21,856 nt of DNA from Porticoccus sp. (GTDB lineage Bacteria > Pseudomonadota > Gammaproteobacteria > Pseudomonadales > Porticoccaceae). The DNA lies in contig JALQUJ010000017.1 of NCBI GenBank assembly GCA_023263825.1, positions 1 through 21,856 on the forward strand. The letters run 5' to 3'. The translations under genes were made by a program, and so were the position numbers. Below the pieces are notes generated by a model. It was not told where the DNA came from. It saw only the letters and a program-made list of their open reading frames with translations, and ran no database searches. Below, piece after piece: positions 8,212 to 15,042 of the stretch; positions within the stretch are counted from its first letter, which is position 1; each line of letters begins with the position of its first letter.

Positions 8212-8269
8212 GTATCAATTAACTTATATCGAGTTGACTGCTTAAGCTTGATATTTGGAGTATCGAACA

Positions 8270-8929
8270 TTGGCAAAATTGTTGATTTTTGATTGGGATG
8301 GCACCTTATGTGATTCCCTTTCCCGTATAGCACTTTGTATACGCTGTGCTGCGGAAGAAATTGGATTGCCTCCACCTCCAGAGCATGAGGCACGAGAAAT
8401 TGTCGGTTTAGGTTTGGTTGATGCCCTAGAGCGATTGTTCCCAGGGATTCATATGGACCAGATACTTGCTATGCGCGATAGCTACTCTAGACATTTTGTT
8501 CAGCACGATTCTAACCCGTCTCCTTTTTTTGAAGGTGTACAGGAGACCCTAGAAGCCCTAAAGGATGAAGGCTATTTGCTGGCGGTTGCTACAGGCAAAA
8601 GCCGCAGGGGATTGAATAGGGTTTTTAGATCTAGAAAATTGAATAATTTTTTTCATGGTAGCCGATGCGCAGATGAAACAGCAGGGAAGCCGAACCCGCT
8701 AATGATTCATGAGTTACTGGATGACTTTGGTGTACCGACAAAAGATGCGCTAATGATCGGTGATACGGAATTTGATATGGAAATGGCGGTTAATGCAGGA
8801 ACACCGCGTATTGCTGTTAGCTATGGAGCTCATTCGGCAGATCGCTTGAAGAAGTATCAGCCATTAGCTTGTGTAGACGATTTTTTTGAAATTAGAAATA
8901 TAATTAAAAACAATATATTAAATATATAA
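8270..8929 (+). CDS. HAD-superfamily phosphatase (Gph-like)
   Basis: Cytoplasmic HAD hydrolase of 219 residues with a cap inserted after motif I, as in phosphoglycolate-phosphatase relatives. Motif I is FDWDGTL (nucleophile D8, acid/base D10), motif II includes VATGK (T108), motif III GKPNP (K140), and motif IV MIGDTEFDMEMA (D165, D169). The substrate cannot be told from the sequence. A HAD gene in this place, just after rluC, is also found in Pseudomonas. I choose the TTG at 8270 because GGAG at 8257-8260 sits nine bases before it and the protein then starts MAKLLIFDWDG, right at motif I; an in-frame TTG at 8255 would overlap that ribosome site. The last codons are strongly AT-rich. The gene converges on yceF. 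Confidence 0.85.
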   Translation: MAKLLIFDWDGTLCDSLSRIALCIRCAAEEIGLPPPPEHEAREIVGLGLVDALERLFPGIHMDQILAMRDSYSRHFVQHDSNPSPFFEGVQETLEALKDEGYLLAVATGKSRRGLNRVFRSRKLNNFFHGSRCADETAGKPNPLMIHELLDDFGVPTKDALMIGDTEFDMEMAVNAGTPRIAVSYGAHSADRLKKYQPLACVDDFFEIRNIIKNNILNI

Positions 8930-8949
8930 CTTAAAGTAATTTATTAATC

Positions 8950-9519
8950 TTATTTATCGGAGTTTCTGAGCATTTCACCAAGCCTAATAAGTGGGAGTCC
9001 GACCAAAGCGGTGGGATCTGTTCCATATATACCTTCAAATAAAGTGATGCCGAGCCCCTCACTTTTGAAGCTTCCCGCGCAGTCATAGGGTTCATCTTGA
9101 AGTAAGTAGTCGGTAATTTCTTGGTTGGTTAATTGGCGAAAAGCAACCTCGGTTGTGATCATGTCGACTTGGATAACATTGGTGTTGGTATTAAGTAGGG
9201 CAAGCCCTGTTAAAAATTGGACTTTTTTACCAGATTGAGATGTTAGTTGTTCAAAGGCAGCATCAAAACTACCGGGTTTGGTCAGTACATTTTTACCAAG
9301 AACAGCCACTTGATCAGAGCCAATAATGAGATGATGACTATATTGACTGGCTAAAGCTCTGACTTTTTCTTCAGACAACCGTTTGACCATGTCTTCAGGC
9401 GATTCGCCGGATTTGGGTGATTCATCAATGTCAGGTGAATGGGGTTCGAACGGAAGTTGTAGCCTGGATAATAGTTTGCGTCGGTATTGGGAGGAAGAGG
9501 CGAGAATCAGTTTGGCCAT
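8950..9519 (-). CDS. yceF: Maf-family nucleotide pyrophosphatase YceF
   Basis: Maf/YceF family house-cleaning enzyme of 189 residues; E. coli YceF hydrolyses the diphosphate bond of m7GTP. Visible motifs are the N-terminal ILASSSQYRRKLL (phosphate-binding S/R cluster), D30/E33 of SPDIDES, E51-K52, the catalytic IIGSDQ (D69) and TKPGS, and the C-terminal YDCAGSFKSEGLG and GTDPTALVGLPL. The start ATG is clear from the conserved MAKLILASSS, although no good ribosome site precedes it. The gene is divergent from yceD, as in E. coli. In Pseudomonas an sppA-type peptidase gene lies between the HAD gene and maf; here there are only 20 bases between the HAD gene and yceF, which converge. Confidence 0.93.
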   Translation of the reverse strand: MAKLILASSSQYRRKLLSRLQLPFEPHSPDIDESPKSGESPEDMVKRLSEEKVRALASQYSHHLIIGSDQVAVLGKNVLTKPGSFDAAFEQLTSQSGKKVQFLTGLALLNTNTNVIQVDMITTEVAFRQLTNQEITDYLLQDEPYDCAGSFKSEGLGITLFEGIYGTDPTALVGLPLIRLGEMLRNSDK

Positions 9520-9828
9520 AGAATTTTATTGGTTTGCAGTTAAAGTCGCTGTTTTGTTGGTGATGCTACCATTTCGAAGTTATTTATTTTGAAGCTATTG
9601 TTTCGGACATGTAAGGGTGCGATTAGAAAGCTATTATATACAGTTTTTATGGCTTTTTAGATGCTTCATATCTTGTCTGCAAAGGTATCGTTAAATTGTC
9701 AATTGGACCTACTTTAATGAATAACATGTGAGTAGATAGTGACAATAGGGTGAAATACGGCTGAAAGCCATGTTTTTCGGGAAGTTTTCTTTGACAGATC
9801 AAGGTGGTATCACTATTATTGCGCGCCT
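9520..9828. promoter_or_regulatory. Divergent yceF / yceD intergenic region
   Basis: 309 bases without a supported gene. The right end carries the yceD promoter (entered separately). On the minus strand a perfect TATAAT at 9633-9638 could serve yceF with a leader of about 105 nt, but I see no good -35 box for it. The rest is AT-rich without a clear hairpin or repeat. Confidence 0.5.
9791..9819 (+). promoter_or_regulatory. Consensus promoter of the yceD-rpmF-plsX-fab cluster
   Basis: TTGACA (9791-9796), a 17-base spacer and TATTAT (9814-9819) make a near-perfect sigma-70 promoter, followed by the GC-rich discriminator TGCGCGCC. Transcription should start around 9825-9829, while the yceD ATG is at 9829. 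The transcript therefore has a leader of at most a few bases. The GC-rich discriminator suggests growth-rate or ppGpp control, fitting a ribosomal-protein and lipid-synthesis operon. Confidence 0.8.
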
Positions 9829-10365
9829 ATGTTGACTCCCCCAAAGAGAAGCAATTTGTCTCAGGTTGTAGAGCCTAGGCGTTTGGTGAATCAGGGTGTG
9901 ACTCTGACGGGAAATATTGACCGTAAGTTGTGCGTCAGATTTGCCGATGCCGTCATTGAAATCAGCGAGCCAATTGAGGCCGAGCTGATATTTGATGTAG
10001 CTGACCAGGGTCGCAAGGTTGTGCATATTATTGCATCAACCACGGTGCTTATTGCCTGCCAGCGCTGTTTGGAGCCAATAACGCTCCCTCTAGCGATAGA
10101 TACGGTATTAGGTATCGTCTGGTCTGAGGATGAGGCAAAATCACTTCCTAAAGATTTAGATCCTTGGGTGGTGGAAGAAGAAGCGGGAGATATTGCCGCT
10201 TTGGTTGAGGATGAGTTCCTATTGGCTTTGCCATTTGTAACATACCATCCAGAGGACCAATGCAGTGTTGTTTTAAGCCCTGAACCGATAATGGATGAGA
10301 GCTTAAGCGAAGACGAAGGCGCAGATAATCCCTTTAGTATTTTGGAACAACTAAAAAAGCAGTAG
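9829..10365 (+). CDS. yceD: YceD (DUF177), 23S rRNA accumulation protein
   Basis: Protein of 178 residues of the YceD/DUF177 family, which is needed for normal 23S rRNA amounts and is almost always encoded just before rpmF. It has the family's CQRC pair (C77, C80) followed by LEPITLPL, the acidic VEDEFLLALPFV motif (126-137), HPEDQC with a third conserved cysteine (C145), and the closing NPFSILEQLKKQ. Start: the ATG at 9829 gives about the usual distance to the conserved EPRRLVNQG segment. No Shine-Dalgarno sequence is present and the promoter -10 box ends only nine bases upstream, so initiation is probably leaderless. The TTG at 9856 with AGAGAAG before it is a less likely alternative. The stop lies inside a hairpin leading to rpmF. 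Confidence 0.92.
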   Translation: MLTPPKRSNLSQVVEPRRLVNQGVTLTGNIDRKLCVRFADAVIEISEPIEAELIFDVADQGRKVVHIIASTTVLIACQRCLEPITLPLAIDTVLGIVWSEDEAKSLPKDLDPWVVEEEAGDIAALVEDEFLLALPFVTYHPEDQCSVVLSPEPIMDESLSEDEGADNPFSILEQLKKQ

Positions 10366-10382
10366 CTTTTTGTACTGCTTTT
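10355..10382 (+). terminator. Hairpin between yceD and rpmF (weak terminator or attenuator)
   Basis: A perfect ten-base inverted repeat, AAAAGCAGTA and TACTGCTTTT, with an eight-base loop, contains the yceD stop codon and ends in a short T run. It resembles an inefficient factor-independent terminator. A leaky signal here could set the ratio of YceD to the downstream genes. Confidence 0.5.
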
Positions 10383-10459
10383 GCGAGATGACGCGTTTTT
10401 TTGAGTCTTTCAAGATAAAGACGCTGACAATTAACAGACTTTTTTATCAGGAGTAGCAC

Positions 10460-10639
10460 ATGGCCGTACAAAAGAGCCGTAAAACCCGTTCAAGGCGTGG
10501 CATGCGTCGTTCACACGATGCTTTAACTGGACCAACCCTGTCAACTGATCCAGTAAGTGGTGAAAAACATCATCGTCATCACGTTTCTGCTGACGGTTTC
10601 TACCGTGGCAAGAAAGTTGTTGATAGTGCTGAAGACTAA
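10460..10639 (+). CDS. rpmF: 50S ribosomal protein L32
   Basis: L32 of the large ribosomal subunit, 59 residues, beginning MAVQKSRKTRSRRGMRRSHDAL, which is the conserved basic N-terminus of bacterial L32. It continues with SGEKHHRHHVSADGFYRGKKVV as in E. coli. This version lacks the zinc-ribbon cysteines, as is normal in gammaproteobacteria. AGGAG six bases upstream gives a strong ribosome site. The gene lies between yceD and plsX in the standard order. The 94 bases before it hold the yceD-end hairpin and a small GTCTTT/AAAGAC inverted repeat. Confidence 0.97.
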   Translation: MAVQKSRKTRSRRGMRRSHDALTGPTLSTDPVSGEKHHRHHVSADGFYRGKKVVDSAED

Positions 10640-10652
10640 TTTATATAGAAGG

Positions 10653-10691
10653 CTATCAGTGATTAAGACTAGCGTCTTTCACGACTGATAG
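10653..10691 (+). promoter_or_regulatory. Hairpin just upstream of plsX
   Basis: An outer stem CTATCAGT/ACTGATAG (10653-10660 with 10684-10691) encloses an inner stem AAGAC/GTCTT (10665-10669 with 10674-10678) with loop TAGC. It ends nine bases before the plsX start and there is no ribosome site between. It could limit plsX translation, protect a 3' end after processing, or act as a weak terminator (the downstream stretch TATATTTCTTT is only partly T-rich). Confidence 0.5.
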
Positions 10692-10700
10692 TATATTTCT

Positions 10701-11723
10701 TTGGCCGACTCTCTATGTCTTGCCATTGACACCATGGGCGGGGATTTTGGTCCCCGCATCACGGTTCCTGCGACCCTCGATATTTTGCGTCAATACTCTT
10801 TTCTAAGAGTAGTTTTGCTTGGCGACGAAAATGAAATACGCCCGCATTTTACAAATATTGGTGATATACCCTCAGATCAATATCAAATACATCATTGCAG
10901 TGAAGCTGTTGCAATGGATGAGAAGCCTTCTTTCGCTGTTCGAAACAAACGTGATTCTTCTTTGTGGCAAGCACTAAAATTAGTTGCTGATGGCCAGGCC
11001 AATGCTTGTGTCAGCGCGGGTAACACTGGCGCGTTGGTTGCCATGTCATTTTTGCAGCTAAAAACATTGACCGGTATTACACGTCCAGCAATTTGTACCA
11101 AAGTACCCACATCAAAGGGATATACCCATTTGCTTGATCTAGGGGCCAATATAGAGTGTTCTGCGGAACAGCTTTATCAATTTGGCATGATGGCATCATT
11201 GGCTGTTATGGCTTCAGCTGTTGGCGGAAAGAAACCCTCTGTTGGCTTGTTAAATATCGGTGTTGAGGAAATCAAAGGGCGTCAGCAAATCCTTGATGCT
11301 GCAGAATTGCTGAGTGCAGACCCTGAAATTGACTATATCGGCTTTGTGGAAGGTGATGATCTGTTTAAAGGTACGGCTGATATTGTTGTATGCGATGGTT
11401 TTAGCGGCAACATAGCGTTAAAGGCCAGTGAAGGTGTGGCTACGATGCTTTCAGGGTTTTTAAAAGAAGCTTTATCTCAAAATTTGCGTTCTAAGGTGGC
11501 GGGCCTGTTGGCTGGGCCAGCGCTGGAATCATTGCAGCAGAGACTTGATCCCGCTGCGTATAACGGCGCTTGTTTGTTGGGTCTCCGGGGGGTTGTTGTT
11601 AAAAGTCATGGCGGAGCCTCAGTTGAGGGCTTTTCTCGGGCCTTAAGTGTTGCTGTAAATGAAGCCCATCGTGATCTTCCTACGCTGATAGAAGAGCGCC
11701 TGTTAAATAAAATAATTGATTAA
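10701..11723 (+). CDS. plsX: Phosphate acyltransferase PlsX
   Basis: PlsX makes acyl-phosphate from acyl-ACP and phosphate, the acyl donor for glycerol-3-phosphate acylation by PlsY at the membrane. The 340-residue protein opens with LCLAIDTMGGDFGP, the family hallmark, and continues with the glycine-rich SAGNTGALVA, LLDLGAN, LLNIGVEEIKG, DIVVCDGFSGN and LGLRGVVVKSHG segments. In-frame stop TAG at 10689-10691 limits the start, and no ATG or GTG lies between it and the conserved N-terminus, so TTG at 10701 is the only conventional start. It has no Shine-Dalgarno sequence and sits directly after a hairpin, suggesting weak or coupled translation. fabH, which follows plsX in E. coli, is not here, as in Pseudomonas. 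Confidence 0.95.
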   Translation: MADSLCLAIDTMGGDFGPRITVPATLDILRQYSFLRVVLLGDENEIRPHFTNIGDIPSDQYQIHHCSEAVAMDEKPSFAVRNKRDSSLWQALKLVADGQANACVSAGNTGALVAMSFLQLKTLTGITRPAICTKVPTSKGYTHLLDLGANIECSAEQLYQFGMMASLAVMASAVGGKKPSVGLLNIGVEEIKGRQQILDAAELLSADPEIDYIGFVEGDDLFKGTADIVVCDGFSGNIALKASEGVATMLSGFLKEALSQNLRSKVAGLLAGPALESLQQRLDPAAYNGACLLGLRGVVVKSHGGASVEGFSRALSVAVNEAHRDLPTLIEERLLNKIID

Positions 11724-11740
11724 TAAAACGATTAGCAAAT

Positions 11741-11766
11741 AAAAAGTTAAGCTGATTTAACTTTTT
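11741..11766 (+). terminator. AT-rich hairpin between plsX and fabD
   Basis: Perfect ten-base inverted repeat AAAAAGTTAA / TTAACTTTTT with loop GCTGAT. It ends in a T run but has little G+C in the stem, so it is probably a leaky terminator or processing/stability element rather than a strong stop. Confidence 0.45.
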
Positions 11767-11803
11767 GTCATTAGTAGAGAAGTAACTGGTGGAGACATTA
11801 TTT

Positions 11804-12748
11804 GTGGACAAACCCAACGTGAAAAAAACGTTAGCTTTCGTATTCCCTGGTCAGGGCTCACAGAAGATCGGTATGCTTAAAGAACTATCGGAAGCAAATC
11901 CTCTTATCGAGCAGACCTTTGCCGAAGCATCAGAAGTTTTGGGCTATGACCTTTGGGACTTGGTACAGAACGGTACCCAGGAAGATATTACGCTTACTGA
12001 GCGTACACAGCCTTTGCTATTGACAGCTAGTGTTGCTGTATGGAGAGTATGGCAGCAAAAGGGCGGTGTTCAGCCTTCGTTAATGGCAGGGCATAGCCTG
12101 GGTGAGTGGTCTGCACTGGTATGTGCTGGTGTGGTTGCTTTTCAAGATGCTGTCCGTTTGGTTCGCAACCGTGGTGCCTACATGCAGGAGGCTGTACCTA
12201 AAGGAGAGGGTGCGATGGCGGCCATTATTGGCTTGGACGATGAAGTGATTAAGACCATCTGTACTGAAGCTTGCCAGGGTCTAGAAGTTGCTGCAGTGAA
12301 CTTCAACTCTCCTGGACAAGTTGTGATCGCGGGTAATGCTGAAGCGGTAGAACGTGCAATTGCAGGCTGTAAAGAGGCCGGAGCTAAACGTGCATTACCT
12401 TTACCTGTGAGTGCGCCTTTCCATACGAATTTAATGAAGCCTGCTGCCGATAGGCTGGCTGAAGAAATAATGGCAACAGAATTTTCAGCTCCAGAAACAT
12501 TGGTTGTACACAATGTTCATGCACAGACAGAATCTGACCCGAAAAAAATTAAGCAATTGATGATTGATCAGATCTGTAGCCCAGTATTGTGGGTTGATTG
12601 TGTAAATACACTGACCGCTAATGGTATTGATTCAGTGGTTGAATGTGGTGCGGGTAAAGTTTTAAGTGGTTTATGCAAACGAATTGAGCGTTCTTTGGGA
12701 GCATTTGCTACCGAAGACCCAGCGAGTTTGGAAAAAGCATTGGCTTAA
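11804..12748 (+). CDS. fabD: Malonyl-CoA:ACP transacylase FabD
   Basis: FabD transfers malonyl groups from CoA to ACP, supplying the extender unit of type II fatty-acid synthesis. The protein has the N-terminal AFVFPGQGSQ motif, the nucleophile serine in AGHSLGEW (S98), the oxyanion/arginine region RNRGAYMQEA, and the partner histidine in VSAPFHTNLMKP (H207). Overall it is close to E. coli FabD (309 aa). I choose GTG at 11804 (314 aa) because GGAG at 11791-11794 lies nine bases upstream; GTG at 11789 would overlap that site, and GTG at 11819 is a third option. The gene is followed by fabG after 54 bases. plsX precedes it, so malonyl loading is encoded beside acyl export to phospholipid. Confidence 0.95.
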   Translation: MDKPNVKKTLAFVFPGQGSQKIGMLKELSEANPLIEQTFAEASEVLGYDLWDLVQNGTQEDITLTERTQPLLLTASVAVWRVWQQKGGVQPSLMAGHSLGEWSALVCAGVVAFQDAVRLVRNRGAYMQEAVPKGEGAMAAIIGLDDEVIKTICTEACQGLEVAAVNFNSPGQVVIAGNAEAVERAIAGCKEAGAKRALPLPVSAPFHTNLMKPAADRLAEEIMATEFSAPETLVVHNVHAQTESDPKKIKQLMIDQICSPVLWVDCVNTLTANGIDSVVECGAGKVLSGLCKRIERSLGAFATEDPASLEKALA

Positions 12749-12802
12749 GTCTAACCTCACCCCCCAATGCAATAAGAATATTCAGAATTTTAGGAGACAA
12801 GT

Positions 12803-13546
12803 ATGAGTATGCAGGATAAGGTGGTTCTGGTCACAGGCGCCAGCAGAGGCATTGGTGCTGCAATTGCTGACAGTTTAGGTGCCAAGGGCGCAACTGTCAT
12901 TGCCACAGCGACTTCAGAAGGCGGTGCTGAAAAAATTTCTGCGCGTTTTGCAGAAAAAGGCATTACAGGAAAGGGCATGGTTCTGGATGTAGCCAGCCAA
13001 GAATCGATTGATACACTTATGAACGCTGTTCAGGAAGAATACGGTGCTCCTTTGGTGCTCGTGAACAATGCTGGTATTACTAAAGACAACATTCTGATGC
13101 GCATGAAAGATGATGAATGGTTTGATGTGATTGATACCAATCTTAATTCCATCTATCGCATATCTAAGGCTTGCCTGCGTGGTATGACAAAAGCTCGTTG
13201 GGGCCGCATTATCAATATCAGCTCAGTAGTTGGTGCCATGGGTAATGCAGGTCAGACTAATTACTGTGCAACAAAAGCCGGTGTGGGTGGTTTTACCCGT
13301 TCTCTGGCAAAAGAGTTGGGGCCGCGTAATATTACTGTGAATGCCGTATCGCCAGGTTTTATTGATACGGACATGACGAAAGAACTACCTGATGCAAACC
13401 GTGAGGCGATTTTGTCTCAAGTGCCGTTAAAGCGATTGGGTGAACCCGAAGAGATTGCGGCTGTAGTAGATTTTCTTGCCAGCGATAGTGGAGGGTACAT
13501 TACAGGTGAGAACATCCACGTAAATGGCGGCATGTATATGTCGTAA
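12803..13546 (+). CDS. fabG: 3-oxoacyl-ACP reductase FabG
   Basis: NADPH-dependent reductase of the short-chain dehydrogenase family that performs the first reduction of each fatty-acid elongation round. It is 247 residues long, standard for FabG. The cofactor motif TGASRGIG lies at 11-18 and NNAG at 88-91. The catalytic residues are N114, S141 (NISSVVGAMGNAG), Y154 and K158 (TNYCATKAG). PGFIDTDMT follows, and the C-terminal GGYITGENIHVNGGMYM closes the fold. The ATG has AGGAG seven bases upstream; an in-frame ATG two codons later is possible but worse placed. It sits between fabD and acpP, the usual position. A 20-base perfect palindrome begins two bases after its stop codon. Confidence 0.96.
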   Translation: MSMQDKVVLVTGASRGIGAAIADSLGAKGATVIATATSEGGAEKISARFAEKGITGKGMVLDVASQESIDTLMNAVQEEYGAPLVLVNNAGITKDNILMRMKDDEWFDVIDTNLNSIYRISKACLRGMTKARWGRIINISSVVGAMGNAGQTNYCATKAGVGGFTRSLAKELGPRNITVNAVSPGFIDTDMTKELPDANREAILSQVPLKRLGEPEEIAAVVDFLASDSGGYITGENIHVNGGMYMS

Positions 13547-13548
13547 TG

Positions 13549-13568
13549 AGTTAAATAGCTATTTAACT
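13549..13568. promoter_or_regulatory. Perfect 20-bp palindrome after fabG
   Basis: AGTTAAATAG followed directly by its complement CTATTTAACT, with no spacer, two bases after the fabG stop codon and about 40 bases before the acpP promoter candidate. The symmetry without a loop suits a dimeric DNA-binding protein more than a classical terminator, but an AT-rich hairpin ahead of TTGTTGAATTTT is also possible. Confidence 0.5.
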
Positions 13569-13609
13569 TGTTGAATTTTATTGATAAATAATGATTTTAA
13601 CGAAAGCGG

Positions 13610-13638
13610 TTACACCCTGTGTTATTTCGGGGTAAAAT
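13610..13638 (+). promoter_or_regulatory. Candidate acpP promoter
   Basis: TAAAAT at 13633-13638 is a good -10 box; the element 17 bases upstream, TTACAC (13610-13615), is a poor -35. A start near 13645 would give a leader of about 96 nt containing a small TGAC-GTTAG-GTCA inverted repeat. A separate acpP promoter is expected, since ACP is made in large excess over the Fab enzymes. Confidence 0.4.
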
Positions 13639-13740
13639 GCCGGCCTGACGTTAGGTCAATAATAAGAATTTTTGTTGTGGGGTGAGCTGTATTAGCCGGG
13701 CAGCAGGATACTTTCTAAGAAACAGGAGAGAATACATATC

Positions 13741-13977
13741 ATGAGCAGCATCGAAGAACGCGTAGCTAAAATGGTTGCTGAACAACTAGGTGTTAAAGAA
13801 GATGACGTTAAGCCAGCGTCTTCTTTTGTAGAAGATCTGGGTGCTGATTCCCTGGATACAGTAGAATTGATTATGGCTTTGGAAGAGGAATTTGATACTG
13901 AAATTCCTGATGAAGAAGCGGAAAAAATCGCTACTGTTCAGAATGCGATTGATTACATCAATGCTAACCATGGCTAA
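13741..13977 (+). CDS. acpP: Acyl carrier protein
   Basis: Small acidic carrier of 78 residues that holds growing acyl chains on a 4'-phosphopantetheine arm. The attachment serine is S37 in the invariant GADSLDTVELIMALEEEF segment. The four-helix acidic protein begins MSSIEERVAKMVAEQLGV and ends in INANHG, almost the same as E. coli AcpP. AGGAG lies about a dozen bases upstream of the ATG (CAGGAGAG then AATACATATC). A 194-base gap before it contains the palindrome and promoter candidate, suggesting expression both from the upstream operon and by its own promoter. A strong terminator follows, where fabF would be expected. Confidence 0.98.
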   Translation: MSSIEERVAKMVAEQLGVKEDDVKPASSFVEDLGADSLDTVELIMALEEEFDTEIPDEEAEKIATVQNAIDYINANHG

Positions 13978-14029
13978 TAGCTCTAGGTTGCTGAGCTTGA
14001 GTTGTTGAGCTTAGTTTGCTGAACATGAG

Positions 14030-14056
14030 AGGCCGCTCTATTGAGTGGCCTTTTTT
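14030..14056 (+). terminator. Factor-independent terminator after acpP
   Basis: The nine-base stem AGGCCGCTC/GAGTGGCCT (one G-U pair), tetraloop TATT and six T residues form a textbook terminator 53 bases after the acpP stop. It separates acpP from pabC, so the downstream genes need another promoter or read-through. Confidence 0.88.
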
Positions 14057-14135
14057 GTGCCTGAATTTATTTTCTAGATTTGGTTTAATTCCCGATCATG
14101 GTCAAAATCAGACCAATAACGAGGCTGACCACAAA

Positions 14136-15029
14136 ATGCCCCAAAAACAACTCCCCATTTGCTTTTTAAATGGAGAATCGAGCAACCTGATCTCTGTTAT
14201 AGATCGGGGACTATGCTATGGACATGGCTTATTTGAAACGATTCGCCTGAGTGATACCCAGATGCCCCTTTGGGATTACCATTATCAACGGCTAAGGAAA
14301 GGCGCACATACCTTATCTATCAGCTTAGATAATCATTTACTCCAGGGTTATCTTGATCAGCTAATAGCCAATTGTCCCGATAACGGCATTGTTAAAATTA
14401 TGATCACAGCGGGTAGGGGTGATAGGGGCTACCGTCTGTCCAACACTAGCCCAAACTATTTACTTCAGTGGTTTCCATTGTCAGATTATCCAAATCATTA
14501 TCAACGATGTGGTGTTACCTTAAAGCTGTGTCAGCATCGATTAGCTTCTTCTCCTCAACTCGCTGGAATTAAGCACCTCAATCGCCTGGATCAAGTCATT
14601 GCCCGAGGTGAATGGGGCGATGAATATGAAGAAGGGCTGATGCTGGATCAATATGGCCATGTGATAGAAGCCGTTAGCGGCAATCTTTTTTTCTACCGCG
14701 ATGGGGCATGGTTTACCCCCAAGCTGGATCAATGTGGTGTGGCAGGGGTGATGCGTCAATATATTATGGAAGAGTTGTGTAACCTTTCGCTTAGCTCTTT
14801 ATCTAAAATAGAAGAAGTAACCTGTTTACTGGATGATTTGCTGTCAGCCGATGAAGTTTTTATTTGTAATTCAGTAAATGGTATTTGGCCTGTCTTATCG
14901 TTAGAAAATTTAGTCCCAGGAAACCCAGGATTAGCAAATCAATCTAGTTGGTCTCTAGGGCCCCAGACATTAGCCTTACAAGCAGCCTTATATAAATCGC
15001 TGCCTGCTTATTTGAATAGCACTGAATAA
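14136..15029 (+). CDS. pabC: Aminodeoxychorismate lyase PabC
   Basis: PLP enzyme of the class-IV aminotransferase fold that cleaves 4-amino-4-deoxychorismate to 4-aminobenzoate and pyruvate for folate synthesis. It shows FLNGESSNLISVIDRGLCYGHGLFET at the N-terminus (the DRG and GLFET pieces are typical), the PLP lysine K146 in AGIKHLNRLDQV, and EAVSGNLFF and CGVAGVMRQ as phosphate-binding loops. Its 297 residues exceed E. coli PabC (269), partly through a C-terminal tail. The frame is open 40 codons farther upstream (to 14016), but that stretch runs through the acpP terminator and is not PabC-like. ATG at 14136 with GAGG eleven bases before it fits better. It is followed by mltG after 13 bases. 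Confidence 0.92.
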   Translation: MPQKQLPICFLNGESSNLISVIDRGLCYGHGLFETIRLSDTQMPLWDYHYQRLRKGAHTLSISLDNHLLQGYLDQLIANCPDNGIVKIMITAGRGDRGYRLSNTSPNYLLQWFPLSDYPNHYQRCGVTLKLCQHRLASSPQLAGIKHLNRLDQVIARGEWGDEYEEGLMLDQYGHVIEAVSGNLFFYRDGAWFTPKLDQCGVAGVMRQYIMEELCNLSLSSLSKIEEVTCLLDDLLSADEVFICNSVNGIWPVLSLENLVPGNPGLANQSSWSLGPQTLALQAALYKSLPAYLNSTE

Positions 15030-15042
15030 GGCATTGAGGGTT

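Noticed and set aside
14016..14135. Forty-codon upstream extension of pabC
   Set aside because: It would run through the acpP terminator and adds no PabC-like sequence; the ATG at 14136 fits better.
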